The notes: generated by a model not told the origin, from the sequence alone. Positions 16,070 to 25,656 are shown, numbered from the stretch's first letter. The stretch is DNA of 64,000 nt from Bradyrhizobium liaoningense (GCF_018130825.1 NZ_JAFCJS010000002.1:124001-188000), one strand, 5' to 3'. Program-made: numbers and translations.

Positions 16070-17278
16070 GTGACGATTTTCGTGCCGGCTTCGCGCGTCT
16101 CGCGCATCAAGATCTCTCCGACCACGGCGGCGTCCGCCCGCGTTCGCGAGCTCAAGGCGGCGGGACGCGACATCATCGACATGGCGATCGGCGAGCCGGA
16201 TTTCGACACGCCCGATTACGTCAAGACGGCCGCGCATGAGGCGATCGATCGCGGCGAGACGAAATATACCGCGGTGAACGGCACCGTCGCCCTGCGCAAG
16301 GCGATCATAGCCGACTACAAGCGCCGCCTCGGCCTCGAATATGCCGACAACGAGATCTGCGTCGGTGGCGGCGCCAAGCAGATCCTGTTTCTCGCGCTCA
16401 TGGCGAGCGTGGAGGAAGGGGCGGAGGTCATCATCCCCGCACCCTATTGGGTCTCCTATCCCGACATGGTGATTGCCAATGACGGCAAGCCCGTCATCGT
16501 CCGCTGTTCGGAGAACCAGGGCTTCAAGTTGACGGCTGACGCGCTCGAGGCCGCCATCACGCCCAGAACACGCTGGCTGATCCTCAATGCGCCCTCGAAC
16601 CCGACAGGCGCGGCGTATTCGCGCTCGGACCTTCAGGCCCTCGGCGAGGTCCTGCTGCGCCATCCCAATGTGCTGGTACTGTCCGACGACATCTACGACC
16701 AGATCTGGTACCGCGACGAGCCGGCGACCACGCTGGCGGCTGCGGTGCCGGCGCTGAAGGAACGTGTTCTGCTCGCCAACGGCGTGTCCAAGACCTACGC
16801 CATGACCGGATGGCGGATCGGGTACGCGGCGGGTCCCGCGCCGCTGATCGCAGCCATCAACAAGCTGCAATCGCAGATCTCCTCGTGTCCCTCGTCGATC
16901 AGCCAGGCCGCGGCCGCCCATGCGCTCACCAGCGACCAGGCGTTCGTTCGCGACAGCGTCAAGCTCTACAAGGAACGTCGCGACTATGCTTGCGCGCGGC
17001 TGAATGCGATCCCGGGCCTGTCATGTCTGGTGCCGGACGGCGCGTTCTATCTCTACCCCGGCTGCGCCGGTGTCATCGGTAAGACCACGCCGGATGGCAA
17101 GGTCATCGAGAACGATCTCGATTTCGTGCTCTATTTGCTCGACGGAGTCGGTGTGGCGGCCGTGCAGGGTGCCGCCTATGGGCTCTCCCCGTATTTCCGC
17201 CTGTCGATCGCGACCTCGATGGAGGCGATCAAAGAGGCCTGCGACCGCATCGAGAAGGCCTGCCGCGCGCTTTCCTGA
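16070..17278 (+). CDS. Class I/II PLP-dependent aminotransferase
   Basis: A 402-residue fold-type I aminotransferase of the aspartate aminotransferase Ib group. The motifs GEPDFDTP, PYWVSYPDM, LILNAPSNPTGAAYS and the PLP lysine in NGVSKTYAMTGWRIGYA (K241) are all present, as is the C-terminal arginine region FRLSIATSMEAI. It begins with GTG at 16070 preceded by AAGGA, 59 bases after livF, so it probably belongs to the importer operon. It likely removes or adds an amino group on the imported compound. The substrate is unknown. Confidence 0.9.
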   Translation: MTIFVPASRVSRIKISPTTAASARVRELKAAGRDIIDMAIGEPDFDTPDYVKTAAHEAIDRGETKYTAVNGTVALRKAIIADYKRRLGLEYADNEICVGGGAKQILFLALMASVEEGAEVIIPAPYWVSYPDMVIANDGKPVIVRCSENQGFKLTADALEAAITPRTRWLILNAPSNPTGAAYSRSDLQALGEVLLRHPNVLVLSDDIYDQIWYRDEPATTLAAAVPALKERVLLANGVSKTYAMTGWRIGYAAGPAPLIAAINKLQSQISSCPSSISQAAAAHALTSDQAFVRDSVKLYKERRDYACARLNAIPGLSCLVPDGAFYLYPGCAGVIGKTTPDGKVIENDLDFVLYLLDGVGVAAVQGAAYGLSPYFRLSIATSMEAIKEACDRIEKACRALS

Positions 17279-17326
17279 GCGCGGCGAGCCGTGGATACGG
17301 CGAAAACCCTCTAAATCGACGAGAAT

Positions 17327-17344
17327 CCCATTGAAATCAATGGG
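17327..17344. promoter_or_regulatory. 8-base-arm palindrome upstream of the NAC-like regulator
   Basis: CCCATTGA, two bases, TCAATGGG forms a perfect inverted repeat 57 bases before the regulator start and 48 bases after the aminotransferase stop. It could be an autoregulatory operator or the hairpin of a terminator, but no run of T follows. It does not contain ATA-N9-TAT, so it differs from the two NAC-type sites. Confidence 0.45.
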
Positions 17345-17401
17345 CTAGATAAAGGATAGTGCGGCTCCCGACCTTCTTTCCAGGACGAGCATTCGGCCCC
17401 T

Positions 17402-18340
17402 ATGAGTGTCGATTTCAGGAAGCTGAAGAGCTTTGTCAAAGTCGTCGACGCCGGCAGCGTGTCGCGCGCCGCCGGCCTGTTGCGGACGGCTCAGCCCGCG
17501 CTGTCGCAGCAGATCGCTGCACTCGAGAGCCATTTCAAGCACAAGCTGCTTCTGCGCAGCAATCACGGCATCGTCCCGACCGAAGCGGGGCTCATTCTCT
17601 ACCGTCACGCCCAACTGCTGCTGAAGCAGATCGAGCAGGCGCAGATCGACATCGATCAATCGACGAAGGCGTTGGCTGGGCGTGTGTCGATCGGGCTCGC
17701 GACCTATTCAGCATCGAGCACGTTGTCGCTGCCGATCCTGAAGGAGATGTCCACGCTGCATCCCCAGATCATCGTCCACATCAACGACAGTTTCGGTCAT
17801 GTGCTGAGCGAGCTCATCATGACCGGCAAGATGGACATGGCGATGATCTACGGCTCCGGTCCGATCAAGGGCGTCAAGCTGCAGCCGCTGTTTCGGGAGG
17901 AGCTGTATCTGGTCTCCCGGGTGGAGCAGGGAGCGAAGAAGCAGGCCGATGAGCCGCTGGCGTTGTCGGCGCTCGCCGACGTCAAGCTGCTCTTGCCGAG
18001 CCAGGGCCATTTCCTGCGGCGATTGATCGATGAATCGCTGGCGCGGGCGCGGGTGACGCCGAACGTCGTCTCGGAGATCGAATCCGTGTCGGCGCTGGGA
18101 GCGGCGGTCACGGAAGGGCTCGGCTCGACCATCCTGCCGGCTTCGGTGGCGGCAAGCGCATCCAGCTTTGAGGGCGTCGAGGTCCGGCGGCTCGTCCGTC
18201 CCGCGATCGAAGCGACCGTTTCGCTTTGCGTGTCGGATCACCTGCCGCTCTCGGAGCCGGCGCTTGCGACTCGATCGGTGCTTCTTACGGTCGTGGAGAA
18301 GCTGATGCGCGGCCATCCACAAGGCATCCGCGCGGTCTAG
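17402..18340 (+). CDS. NAC-like LysR-family transcriptional regulator
   Basis: A 312-residue LysR regulator. The N-terminal helix-turn-helix spans residues 1-60 (GSVSRAAGLLRTAQPALSQQ). The whole sequence follows Klebsiella NAC closely by eye: FVKVVDAGS, TAQPALSQQIAALE, GIVPTEAGLILYRHAQ, MDMAMIYGSGPIKG, EIESVSALGAAVTEG and STILPAS. NAC-type proteins control nitrogen-scavenging genes and some respond to nitrogen status; the close resemblance makes nitrogen-linked control likely. Two NAC-consensus palindromes, at 11243 and 18400, sit before the importer and hydantoinase operons that surround it, so these are its probable targets. An inducer, if any, is not evident. Confidence 0.9.
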   Translation: MSVDFRKLKSFVKVVDAGSVSRAAGLLRTAQPALSQQIAALESHFKHKLLLRSNHGIVPTEAGLILYRHAQLLLKQIEQAQIDIDQSTKALAGRVSIGLATYSASSTLSLPILKEMSTLHPQIIVHINDSFGHVLSELIMTGKMDMAMIYGSGPIKGVKLQPLFREELYLVSRVEQGAKKQADEPLALSALADVKLLLPSQGHFLRRLIDESLARARVTPNVVSEIESVSALGAAVTEGLGSTILPASVAASASSFEGVEVRRLVRPAIEATVSLCVSDHLPLSEPALATRSVLLTVVEKLMRGHPQGIRAV

Positions 18341-18399
18341 CCGCCGCTGACCGCGTATCCATTGCAGGGACAAGATGTGTCCAACGCCGATCGCTGCAC

Positions 18400-18420
18400 G
18401 CCATAAGCAAAACCTATGGC
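18400..18420. promoter_or_regulatory. NAC-type LysR operator (ATA-N9-TAT palindrome), site 2
   Basis: GCCATA, nine bases (AGCAAAACC), TATGGC. The arms and flanks match site 1 at 11243-11263 while the inner nine bases mostly differ, as expected for a dimer-binding operator. It lies between the regulator stop and the hydantoinase A start, 154 bases before the latter. Confidence 0.75.
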
Positions 18421-18574
18421 GGCAGACCGGAGTTGTGTTGGCCAGCGGCGGGTGCATTTCCTACCGTCGAAGACATCGTCGAACCCGGCGTTCCCGATTC
18501 AAGCCTTGATCGCACGGTTCAGCAGGCAGCTCGAAAATGCTTCGTCCTGCACGGCGATCGCTTCGAGGACAAAG

Positions 18575-20641
18575 ATGGCCAAGCTCGCATTCGATACCGG
18601 GGGAACTTTCACCGATTTCGCGCTGCTCGACGACAAAGGTGAATTGCATCTCCACAAGGTGCTGAGCACGCCGCACAATCCCGCCGAAGCCGTGGTCCGC
18701 GGTGTGTCCGATCTGCTCGAGCAGTTTGGTGATGTCGTCGATCTCGATAAGATCCAGGTGCTCGGCGCGACTACCGTGGTCACCAATGCCGTGCTGGAGC
18801 GCAAGGGCGTCAAGACCGGCTTTATCTCGACCGCCGGTTTCCAGGACATGCTGCGTATCCGCAATGAAGGGCGCTACGATCTCTACGACCTCAATCTGAA
18901 ATATCCGGATCCCCTGGTGACGCGCGCGAACAGCTTCGGCGCGGTCGAGCGCATTTCCGCTGACGGCGAAGTCATCACGGCGCTGGAGGAGGAGACGGTC
19001 CGTGGGATCGCCGGCCGGCTGCGCCAGGAGGGTATCAAGTCCGTCGCCGTCTGCCTGCTGCATGCCTACAAATATCCGACCCACGAACAGCGCATTGCAG
19101 CCCTGCTGCGCGAGGAGGATCCTGATATCTTCGTCTCGCTCTCCTCCGAGGTCTGCCCGGAAGTGCGCGAGTTCGATCGCGCTTCGACCACCGTCGTCAA
19201 CGCCTATACGCGGCCGCAGATGTCGGGACACGTCGCTCACCTCGAGCGCGAATTCGCCGTCAAGGGTATAGATCGCCAGGTACTCTGGATGACGTCATCG
19301 GGGGGCCTCGTGCCGAGCAGCCGCGCCGCCGAGCTGCCGGTGCGCCTGATCGAGTCGGGACCCGCCGCAGGCGCGGTCGCCGCCGCCGAGTTCGGTCGCA
19401 TCGCCGGAGAGGGCAGCGTGCTGTCCTTCGACATGGGGGGCACCACGGCAAAGCTGTGCCTGATTCCGAATGGTGAGCCGACGGTCGGCACCGATCTCGA
19501 AGTCGCGCATTATCACCGCTTCCGCAAGGGCTCGGGCTTCCCGCTGAAGATCCAGTCGATCCGCATGATCGAGATTGGGGCTGGCGGCGGCTCCATTGCC
19601 GCGAAGAATCCGCTTGGCCTGCTCGACGTCGGACCGCGTTCGGCCGGCGCGATGCCGGGACCGGCGGCCTATCAGCGCGGCGGCACCGAGCCGACCGTCA
19701 CCGATGCCGATATTCTGCTCGGCTATATGGGCACCGGGTCCTTCGTCGGAGGCTCATTCAAGGTATCGAAAGACGCCGCGCTCGCGGCGATGACGAAGCT
19801 CGCATCCTCGCTCGACGTCAGTGTTCCCCGCTGCGCCTTCGGCATCCACGATCTCGTCAATGAATCCATGAGCAAGGCCGCGGCCGTGCATGCGACCGAT
19901 CTCGGCGTCGATCCGCGCAGCCTGCCGATGGTCGCGTTCGGCGGCGCGGGGCCGGTGCATGCCTATGGCATCGCGCGCAAGCTCGGCATCAAGCGCATCA
20001 TCTGTCCGACGGGGGCCGGCGTCACTTCGGCGATCGGCCTGCTGATCGCTCCGGTCGCCGTCGATCTGTCGGTGAGCTTTCCGATGCAGGTCGACAATTG
20101 GGATTTCGCCGCGATGGATCGCCTGCTCGGAGATCTCGCCGCCCAGGGCGCTGAAGTCGTCCGTGCCGCGGGCGTTGCACCGGAGACCATCACCAACACT
20201 TACACCGTCGACATGCGTCACGTCGGGCAGGGCCACGAGATTACCGTCGCCCTGCCGGATCGCAGCTTGCCGCCCAAGCAGTTCCACGAACAGCTGCTCG
20301 CCAATTTCTTCAAGCTCTACCGCGAGCTATTCGGTCGGACCGTGGCAGGCTCATCGGTCGAGGTGATCACCTGGCGCCTGCGCGCCGGCGGCCAGAAGGA
20401 TCAGGTGACGCGGCCGCACGCGCGCCATGCTGCCGAGGCGAAGAAGGGGACCCGTCCGGTCTATTTCAGCGAGCATGGGGACTTCGTCGAAACGCCGGTG
20501 TACGAGCACTACAAGCTGCCGGTCGGCGAGGAGATCAGGGGGCCGGCCATCGTCGAGCAGCGCGAGTCCACTGCGGTGGTCGGACCGAGCGGTACCGCTC
20601 ACGTCGACATTAACGGCAATCTCGTGATCAATATCGCCTGA
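18575..20641 (+). CDS. hyuA: Hydantoinase/oxoprolinase subunit A (pair 1)
   Basis: A 688-residue HyuA-type subunit. It opens with AFDTGGTFTDFALLDDKGE, the N-terminal ATP/phosphate-binding signature, contains SFDMGGTTAKLCLI and IEIGAGGGSIA in the middle, and VAFGGAGPVHAYGIARKLGI further on. With subunit B it forms ATP-dependent cyclic-amide hydrolases or carboxylases (N-methylhydantoinase, 5-oxoprolinase, acetophenone carboxylase families). The start at 18575 has GAGGA six bases upstream; the open frame reaching back to 18416 crosses the operator and is not coding. Followed after 13 bases by the B subunit. The substrate is presumably the compound imported by the neighbouring transporter. Confidence 0.9.
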   Translation: MAKLAFDTGGTFTDFALLDDKGELHLHKVLSTPHNPAEAVVRGVSDLLEQFGDVVDLDKIQVLGATTVVTNAVLERKGVKTGFISTAGFQDMLRIRNEGRYDLYDLNLKYPDPLVTRANSFGAVERISADGEVITALEEETVRGIAGRLRQEGIKSVAVCLLHAYKYPTHEQRIAALLREEDPDIFVSLSSEVCPEVREFDRASTTVVNAYTRPQMSGHVAHLEREFAVKGIDRQVLWMTSSGGLVPSSRAAELPVRLIESGPAAGAVAAAEFGRIAGEGSVLSFDMGGTTAKLCLIPNGEPTVGTDLEVAHYHRFRKGSGFPLKIQSIRMIEIGAGGGSIAAKNPLGLLDVGPRSAGAMPGPAAYQRGGTEPTVTDADILLGYMGTGSFVGGSFKVSKDAALAAMTKLASSLDVSVPRCAFGIHDLVNESMSKAAAVHATDLGVDPRSLPMVAFGGAGPVHAYGIARKLGIKRIICPTGAGVTSAIGLLIAPVAVDLSVSFPMQVDNWDFAAMDRLLGDLAAQGAEVVRAAGVAPETITNTYTVDMRHVGQGHEITVALPDRSLPPKQFHEQLLANFFKLYRELFGRTVAGSSVEVITWRLRAGGQKDQVTRPHARHAAEAKKGTRPVYFSEHGDFVETPVYEHYKLPVGEEIRGPAIVEQRESTAVVGPSGTAHVDINGNLVINIA

Positions 20642-20654
20642 GGACCACGTATCC

Positions 20655-22337
20655 ATGTCCGTGAACGCCGCCGATTTCAACGATCCGATCAACCTCCAGG
20701 TGATGTGGAACAGGTTGATCTTCATCGCCGACCAGGCCGACATCGTGCTCGGCCGGACCGCGTTCTCGCCGATCGTGCGCGAGAACCACGACTATGTGAC
20801 CGTGCTGCTGGACAGCCGGGGCCGCGCGCTCGCGCAGTGCACCTGGTCGATCCCGGTGTTCATCACCTCGCTGCCGGTTGCCGCGCAGAAATACTTCCTG
20901 CCGAAGTTTCCGGCGGAGACGTTGCAGGAGGGCGACGTCCTTGCCACCAACGACCCGGAGATCGGCACCGGCCATCTTCCCGACGTGACGATGATCACGC
21001 CGATCTTCAAGAAGGGCAAGGTCGTGGCCTATGCCGGCTCGATCGCGCATCTGCCGGATATCGGCGGCGCTCCCCTGCATTCGGAAGCTAGCGACATCTT
21101 CGAGGAGGGCATTCGCTTTCCGATCGTGAAGCTGCACAAGGCGGGCGTTCCCAACCAGGATGTGCTCGACATCATCGCGGCCTCCGTTCGCCTCCCGACC
21201 GAGGTGATGGGCGATCTCGAATCCATGGTCGCCGCCAACAACGTCATGGGGCGCGAGCTTCTGAAATTTCTCGATGAGTACGATCTCGACAGCATCGACG
21301 AACTCGCGGACGCCATCCATACGCGCTCCGAGGCCCAAACGCGAAAGGCCATCCGGCAGTGGCCGAACGGGACGTATTCCGCCGAGGTCCTGCTCGACGG
21401 CTATGACACCGACGTGAGACTCAAAGCATCGGTCATCGTGCGCGACGATTCCATCCACGTCGACTACGCCGGGACGTCCGACCAGATCCTTCACTCGATC
21501 AATTGCCGCACCAACTACCGCTACGCCCATTCGGTCTATGCGCTGAAGTGCCTGCTCGATCCGGACACGCCGAACAACGAGGGTTGCATCACCCCGATCA
21601 CCGACGAGGCGCCGCTTGGTTCCATTCTCAATCCGCAGCAATGGACGGCGGGCAATTCGCGAAACCTGATCGGGCACGTCATTCCATCGTTGATCTTCAA
21701 GGCGCTGGAGAGTGTGGTGCCCGACAAGGTCATGGGTGACAGCGGCGGTGCGCCGATCTGGGCCGCCAATTGCGTCGGCCGGCGGGATGACGGCTCGCAA
21801 TACGGTTCGGTGCAGAACTTCCACGGCGGGCAGGGCGCGCGCGCCGAGTTCGACGGCCTCGACACGCTGAGCTTCCCGTCCAATTGCAGGGTCACCGCCA
21901 TCGAGATGTTCGAGATCGCCGTGCCGGCGCTTGTCGAATGCAAGGAGTTGATTCCGGACTCCGGCGGCGCCGGCAAGAGCCGGGGCGGTCTCGGCCAGCA
22001 CGTCGTGCTGCGCAACCTCGGCCGCAACCCGATGAACATCTACCTTGCCTCCGAGCGGGTGCGTCATCCCTGCTTCGGTGTGGTCGGCGGTCAGTCCGGC
22101 AGCGCGGGCAAGGTGTATAAGAACTGCGAACCGCAATTTCCGAAGGGCAAGGTCGTCTTGAAGACCGGGGACCGCCTCGAAGTCGAAACGCCCGGTGGTG
22201 GTGGCTGGGGCAAAACGTCGGAACGCTCTGTTGCATCGATCGAGCTCGATCTTGCGGAGGGGTTGATCACACCGCAGGCTGCGCGGCAGTTTTACGGCTA
22301 TCAAGGCTCAAGCCTGGCGGCGACTGCCGCCGAATAG
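20655..22337 (+). CDS. hyuB: Hydantoinase/oxoprolinase subunit B (pair 1)
   Basis: A 560-residue HyuB-type subunit with the usual N-terminal block (LQVMWNRLIFIADQADIVLGRTAFSPIVRE split over two motifs), LATNDPEIGTGHLPDVTMI, the glycine-rich DSGGAGKSRGG, and the C-terminal TPGGGGWGKTSER. It pairs with subunit A upstream. GAGGA precedes the start. Length is normal for the family. Confidence 0.9.
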   Translation: MSVNAADFNDPINLQVMWNRLIFIADQADIVLGRTAFSPIVRENHDYVTVLLDSRGRALAQCTWSIPVFITSLPVAAQKYFLPKFPAETLQEGDVLATNDPEIGTGHLPDVTMITPIFKKGKVVAYAGSIAHLPDIGGAPLHSEASDIFEEGIRFPIVKLHKAGVPNQDVLDIIAASVRLPTEVMGDLESMVAANNVMGRELLKFLDEYDLDSIDELADAIHTRSEAQTRKAIRQWPNGTYSAEVLLDGYDTDVRLKASVIVRDDSIHVDYAGTSDQILHSINCRTNYRYAHSVYALKCLLDPDTPNNEGCITPITDEAPLGSILNPQQWTAGNSRNLIGHVIPSLIFKALESVVPDKVMGDSGGAPIWAANCVGRRDDGSQYGSVQNFHGGQGARAEFDGLDTLSFPSNCRVTAIEMFEIAVPALVECKELIPDSGGAGKSRGGLGQHVVLRNLGRNPMNIYLASERVRHPCFGVVGGQSGSAGKVYKNCEPQFPKGKVVLKTGDRLEVETPGGGGWGKTSERSVASIELDLAEGLITPQAARQFYGYQGSSLAATAAE

Positions 22338-22344
22338 GTGAATC

Positions 22345-23148
22345 ATGGGGCTACTCGACGGAAAAGTCGCACTCGTCACGGGGGCAGGCACGGGGATCGG
22401 GCGGGAGACCGCGATCCTGCTGGCCCAGGAGGGGGCAACCGTTGTCCTGACCGGGCGCCGCATCGCGCCGCTTCAGGCGGTCGTGTCCGTCATCGAGAAG
22501 GCGGGCGGCAAGGCCACCGCTCGCGCGCTCGACGTGGCCTCGCGTGAGGCGATCATCGAGACGGTGGCCTGGGTCAAGGGTAACGTCGGATCGATCGACA
22601 TCCTCGTCAACAATGCCGGCAGTGCCAGCAAGGTGTTGAACGCGCGGTTCATCACCGAGGCCGAGTGGAACGCCACGGTCAACGTCAATCTCACGGCGGT
22701 GTTCAATCTGACCCAGGCCGTGCTCGACGACATGATCGCCAGGAAGGAAGGTACGATCATCACGGTGTCCTCGCTCGCGGTGGTCAATCCGAACCTGCTC
22801 GGCGGTGCCGCCTACGGCGCAGCCAAGGCCGGCGTGAAGAACTTCATGACTTTCCTGCACAATACGTTCCGCAATCAGGGCATCCGCGCGACGACGATCC
22901 TGCCGGGCGAGACCGACACGCCGATCATGGACAATCGTGCAAGACCGCCTTTGGACAGCGAACGCGCTGTTATGCTCAATCCGCACGACGTCGCGCGCGC
23001 AGTGCTGCTCTGCGCCAGCCTGCAAAAGGGCGCGATGATTCCCGAACTGCACATCTGCCCGACCTTCATGCGGGATACATCCGTGGATATCGAGACGGCC
23101 CGCTGGGTCGGCGCGCCCGCAGGTCTTGCCGACAAGCCGAAAAGCTAG
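22345..23148 (+). CDS. SDR-family oxidoreductase
   Basis: A 267-residue short-chain dehydrogenase. The cofactor site is TGAGTGIGRETA, the structural motif is NNAGSA, and the catalytic pair is Y157 and K161 in AYGAAKAG; the catalytic serine is in TVSSLAVV. It lies 7 bases after hyuB. It would oxidise or reduce an alcohol/carbonyl in the catabolic route of this operon; cofactor preference is not resolved. Confidence 0.9.
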   Translation: MGLLDGKVALVTGAGTGIGRETAILLAQEGATVVLTGRRIAPLQAVVSVIEKAGGKATARALDVASREAIIETVAWVKGNVGSIDILVNNAGSASKVLNARFITEAEWNATVNVNLTAVFNLTQAVLDDMIARKEGTIITVSSLAVVNPNLLGGAAYGAAKAGVKNFMTFLHNTFRNQGIRATTILPGETDTPIMDNRARPPLDSERAVMLNPHDVARAVLLCASLQKGAMIPELHICPTFMRDTSVDIETARWVGAPAGLADKPKS

Positions 23149-23161
23149 AGAAGAGGATCCC

Positions 23162-23863
23162 ATGAACGGAGCCAACTTGCGCGAGCGCCTTGCCAGGGGC
23201 GAGGCGGTCACCATGTTCACGCCGCACCATGCCTCATCGGGACTGGCGGTGCGCCTGGTCGAGCTCGGTGCGGACGCCATCTTCGTCGATTGCGAGCACG
23301 GCACCTGGAGCTTCGAGGACGTGCGGGTGACAGCGCAGGCCATCCGCGGTGCCGGCGGCGCCGCAATCGTCCGCCCGCATTCCCATGAGCGGCCGGTGCT
23401 GATCCGTTATCTCAACGCCGGCGCCGACGGCTTGATGGTGCCGATGGTCGATACCGCAGAGCAGGCGCGGGCCATCGTCGATGCGGTGCGCTACGCCTGT
23501 CCCGCCGATTACGAGAAGCGGCTCGTCATCGCCATGATCGAGACGCCGAAGGCGATCGACGACATCGACGCGCTGGTCGCGGTCGATGGCATTGACGTCT
23601 TCTTCATCGGGCCCGGCGACCTCTCGCAGAACATGGGCTTTCCGCCGGCACCGCCATTCGGCCAGCCGCGGCCGCAGGCCGTGATGGAGCGGGTCGCGCA
23701 TGCCGTGAAGAAGATCCGTGCGGCCGGCAAAGTCGCCGGCACGCTCGTGACGTCGGACGAACTGCCTTCCCTGCTCGAACAAGGTGTGCGGTATTTCTAC
23801 ATCCACTCTGATCCGTTCCTGCGCGTCGGTCTGGCCGGCGTTAAGAGGCTGCTCGCCCGCTGA
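23162..23863 (+). CDS. HpcH/HpaI-family aldolase/citrate lyase-like enzyme
   Basis: A 233-residue class II (metal-dependent) aldolase of the HpcH/HpaI family. It shows FVDCEHGTWSFEDV, DGLMVPMVDTAEQAR, the metal-ligand glutamate in AMIETPKAIDDID and aspartate in FFIGPGDLSQNMG. Such enzymes cleave 4-hydroxy-2-oxo acids to pyruvate and an aldehyde. It is the last intact gene of the hydantoinase operon, so it could perform the terminal carbon-carbon cleavage. GAGGA precedes the start; the open frame reaching back to 23126 overlaps the SDR gene. Confidence 0.88.
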   Translation: MNGANLRERLARGEAVTMFTPHHASSGLAVRLVELGADAIFVDCEHGTWSFEDVRVTAQAIRGAGGAAIVRPHSHERPVLIRYLNAGADGLMVPMVDTAEQARAIVDAVRYACPADYEKRLVIAMIETPKAIDDIDALVAVDGIDVFFIGPGDLSQNMGFPPAPPFGQPRPQAVMERVAHAVKKIRAAGKVAGTLVTSDELPSLLEQGVRYFYIHSDPFLRVGLAGVKRLLAR

Positions 23864-23879
23864 TCGCGGATGTAGCGCC

Positions 23880-24023
23880 ATGTCGTGTGACGGCCGCCAT
23901 CTCGAATTGTCCAATCTCGTCGGCCGACGCGCACTAGTGACCGGGCCGTCGTGAGAGATCGGCCTTGCCATCGCCACGCGGCCTGGCCGAGTGAATGGAC
24001 ACCCCTTTTTGGCATGTTGACTG
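23880..24023 (+). pseudogene. SDR remnant with in-frame stop
   Basis: Reading from the ATG at 23880 gives LSNLVGRRALVTGPS, an in-frame TGA, then EIGLAIAT. This matches the N-terminal cofactor motif of a short-chain dehydrogenase (usual form RRALVTGSSxGIGxAIA). The resemblance ends after about position 23975 and the frame stops at 24023. It is the stump of a second SDR gene following the aldolase, so the operon was formerly longer. Confidence 0.65.
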
Positions 24024-24372
<349 letters not shown>

Positions 24373-25656
24373 ATGGAGGGCGATGCGAAATCGCACGGAC
24401 TGTGGGAGTTGACGGCGCCGCCAGCACCTCAGACTCAGCCATTGGCGGGCGAGATGGATGTCGATGTCGCCATCATCGGCGGCGGTTATACGGGATTGTC
24501 CGCGGCTGTTCACCTGGCCCAAAAAGGCGTCCGCGCCGTCGTGCTGGAAGCCTCCGAGATCGGCTTCGGCGGGTCCGGCCGCAACGTCGGTCTCGTCAAT
24601 GCGGGCATGTGGGTCATGCCTGACGTTTTGGTATCGACGTTGGGGCAGACTTTCGGCGAGCGCCTGATCGAGCTGTTGGGGCATGGGCCGAATGAGGTGT
24701 TCGATCTTATCGCCAGGCACGGCATCGACTGCGAGCCGGTGCATGCGGGCACGCTGCATTGCGCAGTCGGTCGCAGAGGATTGGAAGAGATCGAGACGCG
24801 CGCAAAGCAGTGGCAGCGGCGCGGTGCGCCCGTCGAAGTGCTCACCGCCGAAGAAACGCGCCGAAAGGTCGGCGGAGCCGACTATGCCGGGGCGCTGCTC
24901 GACAAGCGGGCCGGCACCATTCAGCCGCTGGCCTATGTCCGCGGCCTGGCACGAGCCGCGCTTGCGGCTGGCGCCCAGATCTTCACCCAGAGCCCCGTAC
25001 TCGCTGCAAGGGACGCCGGCGCCCGTTGGCAGGTCGACGCGAAAGCGGGAATCGTACGTGCAGATTGGGTGATCGTGTCGACCGATGCTTATGCGCGAGG
25101 ACCCTGGTCCCAGCTACGGAAGGAGCAGGTACATCTGCCCTACTTCAACTTCGCGACCAGGCCGCTGCCGGACAATCTGAAGGCGTCGATCCTGCCGGAA
25201 CGGCAGGGGGCCTGGGACACGCGGCAGGTACTCTCCTCGTTTCGCTTCGACCGTGCAGGCCGGCTCATTTTCGGCAGCGTCGGCGCACTCGAGGGGAGCG
25301 GTACGGCGATCCACAAGGCGTGGGCCATCCGCACGCTGCGCCGGATGTATCCGCAGCTCACCGCGGTCGAGTTCGAAGCCGCCTGGTTCGGTATGATCGG
25401 CATGACCTCCGACAACTTGCCGCGTTTTCACAAGCTCGCCCGCAACGTGATTGCCTTCAGCGGATATAATGGCCGGGGCATCGCACCGGGCACGGTCTTC
25501 GGGCGCCTGCTAGCATCCTATGTGCTCGGCCACGTCAGCGAGAAGGATCTCCCGCTTCCCGTCGCGGCGATCGAGGAGCCGCGATGGCGCGCCGCGCAGG
25601 AGGCGTTGTACCGTGTGGGCTCTCAGTTCGTTCATTTGACTGAATCACGGCTCTGA
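24373..25656 (+). CDS. FAD-dependent amine/amino-acid oxidoreductase (DAO family)
   Basis: A 427-residue flavoprotein of the DadA/gamma-glutamylputrescine oxidase type. The dinucleotide-binding motif VAIIGGGYTGLSAAVHLA starts at about residue 31, followed by VVLEASEIGFGGSGRN and the C-terminal FSGYNGRGIAPGTVFGRLLA that closes the FAD site. These enzymes oxidise secondary or primary amines of amino acids and polyamines. It precedes the second importer by 213 bases on the same strand. The start at 24373 has AAGGAG; the upstream extension to 24280 is not supported. The substrate is unknown. Confidence 0.87.
   Translation: MEGDAKSHGLWELTAPPAPQTQPLAGEMDVDVAIIGGGYTGLSAAVHLAQKGVRAVVLEASEIGFGGSGRNVGLVNAGMWVMPDVLVSTLGQTFGERLIELLGHGPNEVFDLIARHGIDCEPVHAGTLHCAVGRRGLEEIETRAKQWQRRGAPVEVLTAEETRRKVGGADYAGALLDKRAGTIQPLAYVRGLARAALAAGAQIFTQSPVLAARDAGARWQVDAKAGIVRADWVIVSTDAYARGPWSQLRKEQVHLPYFNFATRPLPDNLKASILPERQGAWDTRQVLSSFRFDRAGRLIFGSVGALEGSGTAIHKAWAIRTLRRMYPQLTAVEFEAAWFGMIGMTSDNLPRFHKLARNVIAFSGYNGRGIAPGTVFGRLLASYVLGHVSEKDLPLPVAAIEEPRWRAAQEALYRVGSQFVHLTESRL

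Noticed and set aside
20628-22304. A 558-codon open frame on the minus strand
   Set aside because: Antisense shadow of hydantoinase B pair 1.
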